In this document: piece by piece, positions 1 through 4,058 of the stretch | How the letters are laid out: the number at the start of each line of letters is the position of its first letter | Numbering within the stretch: position 1 is the first letter of the stretch | From: Methanosphaera sp. rholeuAM130 | GTDB taxonomy: Archaea > Methanobacteriota > Methanobacteria > Methanobacteriales > Methanobacteriaceae | DNA: 5,633 bases | NCBI GenBank assembly: GCA_003266065.1 | Contig: MUZY01000002.1 | Span: 6,049-11,681 of the forward strand | Direction: 5' to 3' | Notes under the pieces: generated by a model | What the model was told of the DNA's origin: nothing | The model's database searches: none | What the model saw: the letters and a program-made list of their open reading frames with translations, nothing else | Position numbers and translations under genes: made by a program

Positions 1-327
1 GCTTCACAAAACAATCTAAGAATCATGGAAGTACCAATATCAGTAAGATATGATGTTCAAACAACAAGAGAAAATCCCGTTGTACAAGGGTTAAGTGTTC
101 TTATGAGAATACTTGAAATAATGAGATTCAACAGGCCATTATACTTCTATGGAATAGCCGGTTCTATCATACTGTTTTTTGGAATACTGATAGTATCCTC
201 GTTAAAAATGAGCATATTTGAATTTAACTTATACTATCAGGCAATGGGATGGGCAATAATAGCCATTGGGATAATACTCATACTGTCCGGAATAATGACG
301 GATACGTTGAACAGGTTTAATAAATAG
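1..327 (+). CDS. Family 2 glycosyltransferase, C-terminal part (5'-truncated by window edge)
   Basis: The frame is open from base 1 to the TAG stop, so this is the last 108 residues of a longer gene. The ATG at base 25 is an internal Met, not a start. The visible part opens with EVPISVRYDV (visible residues 10-19), followed by NPVVQGLSVLMRIL and RPLYFYG. From family knowledge this is the typical end of the GT2 domain in archaeal dolichyl-phosphate glucose/mannose synthase-like enzymes. Two hydrophobic helices follow (about residues 47-68 and 82-99), then a short polar tail ending NRFNK. The nucleotide-sugar-binding GT-A domain with its DxD motif would lie upstream of the window. Such enzymes usually move a sugar from a nucleotide donor onto a polyprenyl phosphate, or extend surface glycans at the cytoplasmic membrane. 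Sugar and acceptor cannot be told from this fragment. The family call is fairly sure; the specific role is inference. Confidence 0.72.
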   Translation, partial: ASQNNLRIMEVPISVRYDVQTTRENPVVQGLSVLMRILEIMRFNRPLYFYGIAGSIILFFGILIVSSLKMSIFEFNLYYQAMGWAIIAIGIILILSGIMTDTLNRFNK

Positions 328-355
328 TTTATAAACGGTTATTAAATATTTAATA
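327..355. repeat. Two short AT palindromes just after the glycosyltransferase stop
   Basis: A perfect 10-base palindrome GTTTATAAAC (327-336) overlaps the last base of the stop codon. It is followed by a perfect 16-base palindrome centred on AAATATTT (340-355). No T-run longer than four follows closely, so this is not a classic oligo-T archaeal terminator. The palindromes could still help end transcription or be chance in very AT-rich DNA. Confidence 0.3.
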
Positions 356-420
356 CATGGTATTTTGTGGCATTATACTTAAAAAATATTAATTCAATAT
401 CAATCACTATTAAAACAAAG

Positions 421-428
421 TATATAAT
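421..428 (+). promoter_or_regulatory. Probable TATA box of cbiF
   Basis: TATATAAT, preceded by the purine-rich stretch AAACAAAG that could act as a BRE, fits the archaeal promoter consensus. A start of transcription about 25 bases downstream (around 448-453) would give a leader of roughly 35 bases that still includes the ribosome-binding site at 473-477. The rest of the 158-base spacer (328-485) shows no other gene, and I see no cobalamin-riboswitch-like GC-rich structure in it. Confidence 0.4.
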
Positions 429-472
429 TAATGAAAGTAAAATTAATACTTAGTAAAAAATTATTAAAGATT

Positions 473-477
473 AAGGT
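473..477 (+). promoter_or_regulatory. Ribosome-binding site of cbiF
   Basis: AAGGT lies 8 bases before the ATG at 486 and matches the AGGTG core complementary to the archaeal 16S 3' end. A second AGG (482-484) sits too close to the ATG to be the site used. This supports ATG 486 as the start. Confidence 0.55.
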
Positions 478-485
478 CGATAGGA

Positions 486-1265
486 ATGAACTTTGAAGAT
501 TATAAAGGAAAAGTAATATTTGTCGGGGCAGGACCGGGAGATCCTGAACTGATTACGGTCAAAGGGGCAGAAGCAATAAAAAACTCCGATGTAATAATCT
601 ACGCGGGCAGTCTTGTAAACCCTGCAGTACTTGATATAGCAAAAGATGACGCGAAGATATATGATAGTGCCGAAATGGACTTGGATGAAATAATTGACGT
701 GATAAAAACAGCCCATGAAGAAAATAAAATTATTGCAAGAGTACATACTGGAGATCCTGCAATATACGGTGCCATAGCAGAACAGATAAATCAGCTAAGG
801 CCGCTTGGTATAGACTTCACAATCATACCTGGTGTAAGCAGTTTGTTTGGAACGGCAGCTGCACTTGAATCACAGTTGACATTGCCTGAAGTTTCACAGA
901 CAATCATCATAACAAGACCTGAAGGAAGAACACCAAAACCATCCAAAGAGGCACTGGCAAGTCTGGCACAGCACAATGCTACAATGTGCATATTCCTTGG
1001 AATTCACATGATAGATGATGTGGTAAATGAACTGCTTAAGGAATACGATGAAAAAACACCGGTTGCAGTAGTCAAAAAGGCGACCTGGCCGGATCAGGAA
1101 ATTGTCCGTGGAGACTTGACAAACATTGCACAAAAGGTACATGATGCAGGATTTACAAAAACAGCAATGATAGTTGTAGGGGACGTCTTGGATCAACAGA
1201 GTGGGGAAAAATCCAAACTATACGACCCTAAATTTGCACACATGTACAGGGATGCTAAAGATTAG
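486..1265 (+). CDS. cbiF: Cobalt-precorrin-4 C11-methyltransferase
   Basis: This 259-residue protein is full length for the CbiF/CobM family of SAM-dependent tetrapyrrole methyltransferases. It methylates C-11 of cobalt-precorrin-4 in the anaerobic (early cobalt insertion) route to cobamides. Methanogens need these cofactors for methyltransferases such as Mtr and methanol-specific MtaBC. Visible motifs in order: GAGPGDPE (residues 14-21, the N-terminal glycine-rich signature), AGSLVNPA (40-47), the RVHTGDPAIYGA loop (85-96), IPGVSS (114-119), and LTLPEVSQTIIITR (131-144), which is characteristic of the CbiF/CobM branch rather than CbiL or CbiH. TRPEGRTP and the late VKKATWPDQEIVRGDL segment also fit. 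The start is set by AAGGT 8 bases upstream. No other corrin gene is visible, so the pathway appears scattered, as is common in methanogens. The cobalt-precorrin substrate is inferred from the archaeal setting; the family assignment is firm. Confidence 0.95.
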   Translation: MNFEDYKGKVIFVGAGPGDPELITVKGAEAIKNSDVIIYAGSLVNPAVLDIAKDDAKIYDSAEMDLDEIIDVIKTAHEENKIIARVHTGDPAIYGAIAEQINQLRPLGIDFTIIPGVSSLFGTAAALESQLTLPEVSQTIIITRPEGRTPKPSKEALASLAQHNATMCIFLGIHMIDDVVNELLKEYDEKTPVAVVKKATWPDQEIVRGDLTNIAQKVHDAGFTKTAMIVVGDVLDQQSGEKSKLYDPKFAHMYRDAKD

Positions 1266-1285
1266 CATCTTTAATTCTTTTTTTT
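1251..1285 (+). terminator. Hairpin plus T8 terminator overlapping the cbiF stop
   Basis: A perfect 8-base-pair inverted repeat GATGCTAA (1251-1258) / TTAGCATC (1262-1269) with an AGA loop contains the last codons and the TAG stop of cbiF. It is followed by a T8 tract (1278-1285). An alternative, mutually exclusive stem AAAGAT/ATCTTT (1257-1262 and 1267-1272) also exists. Oligo-T tracts end archaeal transcription; a stem of this kind is less usual in archaea. The T tract serves only the plus strand. Confidence 0.6.
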
Positions 1286-2114
1286 ATAAATTTTTCAATT
1301 CAATATTTAACTTATTGATAATACTCTTTTTGGTACTGGTTTTTCCAAAAAAAGGGATTATATTGCTGTTATTGGTAGCGTCGATGAATGTATCTATTTC
1401 TAATTTGTCGATAAATGCGATCAGCTCATTGATGCACTCTTTTTCGCCGGCCTCTTTGAATTCTTTATTCTCAATATCGTTGTATAACCGGGAGTTTTCA
1501 TGTACTCGTAATCGGTTAATCATGATTCTTTCCGGATTTAATCCGTTGAATAGTTCTGCAGTTTTAATTGCGTGACTTAATCCATATCCATGACCGCCCA
1601 GACCATTTAAGAAAATGATGGTGTATTGTAAATTAGCTTTATCCATCTTCGATAGTTGTTTATTTATGTCCTTTGAGGTGTATCCCTTATTCATCTGTTT
1701 TAGTAAGTAATCGTCACAGGACTCCACACCGAAGACAATGGAATTGAATCCATGATTTTTAAGTTCTTCGAGTTGTTTAGTTGTTTTGTTGTTCAAACTA
1801 TCCACTCGGGCATAACAGCCGATACTGTTTACGTAAGGTAAATGTTCACGTATCATCTTTGAGATGCCGTATAATTTTTCACAGTCCAATGTAAATGAAT
1901 CTGCCGAATGTAACCATACACGATGATATGATACTTTTTTCTTTTCTAATTCTTTTAAATCAGCAATGATTTCATTGTCGCTTGATATTTCGAAGTATAC
2001 ATTGCTGTAATAGTTACAGAACTTACACTTGTTGTGGCTGCATCCTCTTGTAACTTGCAAATCGATACTTCTTTTCTCAAATGGTGGTTTGACGATTCTG
2101 CTGGAAAAACGCAT
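1284..2114 (-). CDS. Radical SAM protein of unknown function, CX4CX2C type
   Basis: This is a complete 276-residue protein. Near the N-terminus QVTRGCSHNKCKFCNYY gives a cysteine cluster at residues 25, 30 and 33. The spacing is CX4CX2C rather than the classic CX3CX2C, which I recall from a subgroup of COG1032-like Fe-S oxidoreductases with GCxHNxCxFC motifs. Further radical SAM barrel marks are VWLHSADSF (66-74), YARVDSL (101-107), FGVES (128-132; the GxE/S strand) and IFLNGLGG (167-174). No B12-binding, TRAM or extra ferredoxin-like cysteine cluster is visible, so it is a minimal barrel. AAGGGAT lies just upstream of the ATG and supports the start. The gene is convergent with cbiF, 18 bases apart, and lies downstream of purA on the same strand, but a 110-base spacer with T-tracts argues for its own promoter. 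The substrate cannot be inferred. Confidence 0.85.
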   Translation of the reverse strand: MRFSSRIVKPPFEKRSIDLQVTRGCSHNKCKFCNYYSNVYFEISSDNEIIADLKELEKKKVSYHRVWLHSADSFTLDCEKLYGISKMIREHLPYVNSIGCYARVDSLNNKTTKQLEELKNHGFNSIVFGVESCDDYLLKQMNKGYTSKDINKQLSKMDKANLQYTIIFLNGLGGHGYGLSHAIKTAELFNGLNPERIMINRLRVHENSRLYNDIENKEFKEAGEKECINELIAFIDKLEIDTFIDATNNSNIIPFFGKTSTKKSIINKLNIELKNL

Positions 2115-2160
2115 AGTATCCCTTATGTCTGATTATCTGATTTTTAGTCATTGTTAAAAA

Positions 2161-2169
2161 GGTATAAGT
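2161..2169 (-). promoter_or_regulatory. Probable TATA box of the radical SAM gene, flanked by repeats
   Basis: Read on the minus strand the site is ACTTATACC, centred about 50 bases before the ATG. This would put the transcript start near 2140, with a leader of about 25 bases. It is flanked on both sides by the direct repeat TTTTTAACA (minus strand; plus-strand positions 2152-2160 and 2172-2180, 20 bases apart). The repeats may be a regulator site or chance AT sequence. Confidence 0.35.
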
Positions 2170-2175
2170 ACTGTT

Positions 2176-2209
2176 AAAAAAAATAGTGGTTAAATCGTTT
2201 TAAAAAAAA
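2176..2209 (-). terminator. Double oligo-T terminator of purA
   Basis: On the minus strand two T8 tracts (plus-strand A-runs at 2202-2209 and 2176-2183) follow the purA stop at 2225 within 50 bases. Oligo-T tracts of this length are the usual archaeal termination signal, and no strong hairpin is needed. This suggests that purA and the radical SAM gene are separately transcribed. Confidence 0.5.
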
Positions 2210-2224
2210 TAAATTTTAAGGAGA

Positions 2225-3250
2225 TTAGTTTAATTTTTCATCTCTCAGGTCGATTGTATCGGCTAAGTCCGGTCCGGTTGATATAATCGTTATAGGTACA
2301 CCTATGCTTTCTTCAATATCAGCAATGTATTCCTGTGCTTCTTTGGATAGGTCTTCGTATTTGTTTGCTTGGTAACATTCTGGGTATAGTCTGTCGATGC
2401 ATGTCAGTGCTACTTGTGTTGCACCGTTTATCATGCATGAGCGTCTGGCATATTCCTTGTCGAATAGTCCTACTCTTCTTTTACGTCCTGTAACTACTCC
2501 ATATTCTTCTATTCCCATTTCTTCTGCTTCTTCTGGGCTTATCTCTGTTGGGAATGGTCCTTCTCCTACACGTGTGGTGTAGGCTTTGAAGATTACAACT
2601 ACTTCATCGATTCTTGTTGGTCCAACACCTACATCGGCTGCCGCCGTACTTGCACAGGTATCCTTGCTGGTTACAAATGGATATGTTCCATAGTATAGGC
2701 TCAGTCCAAATCCTTGGGAACCTTCGATGAATACGTCTTTTCCTTCATCAAGTGCCTTATTTACTTCTGTCGGTACGTCAGTTATGTATTCCTTTAGGCA
2801 GTCTACGTCTTTTGCATAGTCTATTGTCCTGTTTATTCTGTCGGCGTTTGCCGGTCCACATCCGCTACCTGTTGTTCCTATTTTTTTGGATAGGTATGAT
2901 GAATCCTTATCTGCCTGTGTGTGTTTATCGGTTATAATTGCACAGTTTGAATCCATGAACGTTCTGCCGTCGGTGTTGTATTTTTCAAGATATTCCAATT
3001 CGTGTTTGAATACTTCAGGATTTACCAGTACACCGGCACCTATTAATAATCTTGCATCTTCATTGAAAAAGCCTGACGGTGTGAGCCTCAGTGCATATTT
3101 GTCGCCGTTGAATTCAACGGAATGACCTGCATTTGGTCCTACTCCTGCTCTTGCAATGATATCCGGTTTATCTTTGGTACAAAAGTAAGTGATGCATTTT
3201 CCCTTACCTTCGTCTCCCCATTGTCCACCAACTAAAATGGTACATGTCAT
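2225..3250 (-). CDS. purA: Adenylosuccinate synthetase, archaeal short form
   Basis: This 341-residue enzyme joins aspartate to IMP using GTP to make adenylosuccinate, the first committed step from IMP to AMP, in the cytoplasm. Motifs in order: [11 protein letters not shown] (8-18, GTP P-loop and catalytic Asp13), GVGPNAGHS (36-44, with the catalytic His43; many family members have Thr after it), [15 protein letters not shown] (124-138, IMP loop), EGSQG (176-180), GTYPFVTS (188-195), [15 protein letters not shown] (222-236) and GRKRRVG (255-261). Bacterial and eukaryotic enzymes are about 430 residues or more. The shorter length and the CGPANADR variant match the archaeal type, so this is not a truncation. 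The start is supported by an AGG/GGAG site 7-12 bases upstream. No other purine gene is adjacent. It is divergent from the GNAT gene across a 283-base spacer. Assignment is firm. Confidence 0.97.
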   Translation of the reverse strand: MTCTILVGGQWGDEGKGKCITYFCTKDKPDIIARAGVGPNAGHSVEFNGDKYALRLTPSGFFNEDARLLIGAGVLVNPEVFKHELEYLEKYNTDGRTFMDSNCAIITDKHTQADKDSSYLSKKIGTTGSGCGPANADRINRTIDYAKDVDCLKEYITDVPTEVNKALDEGKDVFIEGSQGFGLSLYYGTYPFVTSKDTCASTAAADVGVGPTRIDEVVVIFKAYTTRVGEGPFPTEISPEEAEEMGIEEYGVVTGRKRRVGLFDKEYARRSCMINGATQVALTCIDRLYPECYQANKYEDLSKEAQEYIADIEESIGVPITIISTGPDLADTIDLRDEKLN

Positions 3251-3256
3251 AAAAAA

Positions 3257-3267
3257 TCCTATCTCCT
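3257..3267 (-). promoter_or_regulatory. Ribosome-binding site of purA
   Basis: On the minus strand this reads AGGAGATAGGA, ending 6 bases before the ATG. It contains both GGAG and a closer AGG able to pair with the 16S 3' end, and so fixes the purA start at 3250. Confidence 0.5.
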
Positions 3268-3289
3268 AAATAATTATAAATTCCATTTT

Positions 3290-3297
3290 TTTATAAA
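3290..3297 (-). promoter_or_regulatory. Possible TATA box of purA
   Basis: TTTATAAA is self-complementary and lies 40-47 bases before the purA ATG. A start about 25 bases downstream would leave a leader of roughly 20 bases holding the ribosome-binding site. Several other AT-rich boxes in 3340-3400 could serve instead, so the choice is weak. Confidence 0.25.
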
Positions 3298-3311
3298 AAT
3301 ATTTTTGTCAC

Positions 3312-3333
3312 GGTTTTGGTATTTCATAAAACC
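3312..3333. repeat. Inverted repeat GGTTTT / AAAACC upstream of purA
   Basis: GGTTTT (3312-3317) and AAAACC (3328-3333) are separated by 10 bases. The G/C bases stand out in a spacer that is otherwise almost pure A/T. The repeat sits 62-83 bases upstream of the purA start, upstream of the nearest TATA candidate. It could be an operator for purA control, or chance. Confidence 0.3.
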
Positions 3334-3446
3334 TTATACTTTAATATTTATTTATCATATTTAATAAAAACTTTTCGATATTTTATTTTTTTATACATAT
3401 ATTTAATCATTGCCATAATTAATTATTTTTTTTATAAAAATCAGTA

Positions 3447-3458
3447 ATATATTTATAC
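3447..3458 (+). promoter_or_regulatory. Probable TATA box of the GNAT gene
   Basis: ATATATTTATAC-like sequence lies about 80 bases before the GNAT ATG. It predicts a transcript start near 3478-3485 and a leader of about 50 bases that would contain the GGAGGA at 3499-3504. The AT-rich setting makes other choices possible. Confidence 0.33.
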
Positions 3459-3498
3459 AATGTTTAATATAATATCATATTGACTGAATTAAATTAAC

Positions 3499-3504
3499 GG
3501 AGGA
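3499..3504 (+). promoter_or_regulatory. Strong but distant Shine-Dalgarno-like GGAGGA before the GNAT gene
   Basis: GGAGGA is the best ribosome-binding match in the spacer, yet it ends about 29 bases before the GNAT ATG at 3534 rather than the usual 5-10. No ATG, GTG or TTG lies at normal distance from it. The GNAT frame is closed upstream by a TAA at 3516-3518, so no upstream in-frame start can use it. Confidence 0.4.
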
Positions 3505-3533
3505 TAATTTATAATTAAATTATTTATGGAAAA

Positions 3534-3995
3534 ATGTATGAAATAATAGCTAGAAGTAAAGTATTAAAAATAGAACAATATGATGTCATATACAAATATG
3601 AATGTTCAGAAAGTATTGATTTCTTTAATGAAGACTTATTCAATAAGTACAATAAGAATAATGAAATTTTTATCATTATTTATGAAAACAAATTATTGGG
3701 CGTATTCACGTTAAGGGATGATAATTTCATATTAAACGATACTGAATATTCATGCGTTAAAATCGATTATTTTTATGTCTGTAAGAAGTACAGAACCTAC
3801 GGTTTGGGTACTTTGATATTGACTGACATAATCTGGATTGTTAAAAGGTTCCGAAAGGGTACCAATTACATACTGGCCGATTCACTGGTGGAAAGCTGCA
3901 TGTTCTATTTGAAGAAAGGTTTTGACTATTATAAGTCAACCAAATCGGAAAACAGTGAGTACAATATAATTACAATGTATAAAAAAATCAGATAG
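3534..3995 (+). CDS. GNAT-family N-acetyltransferase
   Basis: This 153-residue protein has the usual length of a single GNAT domain. Motif A is visible as KIDYFYVCKKYRTYGLGTLIL: the beta-4 strand IDYFYV (77-82), then the acetyl-CoA pyrophosphate loop RTYGLGT (87-93; R/QxxGxG/A). Motif B follows as SCMFYLKKGF (121-130), the common xxFYxKxGF end. The middle part (IFIIIYENKLLGVFTL, 45-60) fits beta-2/beta-3. Such enzymes move acetyl from acetyl-CoA to an amine on a protein, peptide or small molecule; the acceptor here cannot be told. The general layout recalls GNATs used as toxins (TacT-like), but no ribbon-helix-helix antitoxin lies next to it, so that is not claimed. It is divergent from purA and convergent with the U32 gene. 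The start is the only ATG before the fold, but it lacks a well-placed ribosome-binding site. Base composition is even more AT-rich than the neighbours. Confidence 0.85.
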   Translation: MYEIIARSKVLKIEQYDVIYKYECSESIDFFNEDLFNKYNKNNEIFIIIYENKLLGVFTLRDDNFILNDTEYSCVKIDYFYVCKKYRTYGLGTLILTDIIWIVKRFRKGTNYILADSLVESCMFYLKKGFDYYKSTKSENSEYNIITMYKKIR

Positions 3996-4024
3996 TGGAA
4001 TTATCCATATACAGGAAGCTGATG

Positions 4025-4048
4025 AAAAAACATGATTAAAGAAAAAAA
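4025..4048 (-). terminator. Oligo-T terminator of the U32 gene
   Basis: Reading on the minus strand past the U32 stop, there is a T7 tract (A-run 4042-4048) and then a T6 tract (A-run 4025-4030). A weak stem ATGATT/AATCAT (4032-4037 and 4057-4062) brackets the first. The GNAT transcript from the other side meets a T7 run only at 4079-4085, inside the antisense of the U32 C-terminus, so the two 3' ends probably overlap. Confidence 0.4.
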
Positions 4049-4058
4049 TGGAATTCAA

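Noticed and set aside
25..327. A complete 100-residue membrane protein starting at ATG 25
   Set aside because: The frame is open to base 1 and the residues before the Met (ASQNNLRI) continue the conserved glycosyltransferase segment, so this is the end of a larger gene cut by the window.
328..485. Cobalamin riboswitch or other structured leader before cbiF
   Set aside because: The spacer is nearly all A/T with only short AT palindromes; no GC-rich stems or conserved B12-box-like element can be seen.
471..746. Open frames antisense or out of frame to the main genes (for example 471-746 minus, 894-1196 minus, 1201-1575 plus, 2397-2582 plus, 2886-3125 plus, 4981-5226 plus)
   Set aside because: All lie across strongly recognised genes, lack ribosome sites and show no family-like sequence; they are shadows.
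2225..3250. purA as a truncated gene because it is about 90 residues shorter than bacterial enzymes
   Set aside because: All catalytic and binding motifs are present in order, and the length matches the known short archaeal form.
3251..3533. Hidden RNA gene or small protein in the longest spacer
   Set aside because: No GC-rich island, which usually marks RNA genes in such AT-rich archaea, and no frame with a plausible start, ribosome site and length. Promoter signals explain it well enough.
3534..3995. GNAT toxin of a toxin-antitoxin pair
   Set aside because: The fold is compatible, but no small ribbon-helix-helix (DUF1778-like) gene lies immediately upstream or downstream, so the label is not supported.
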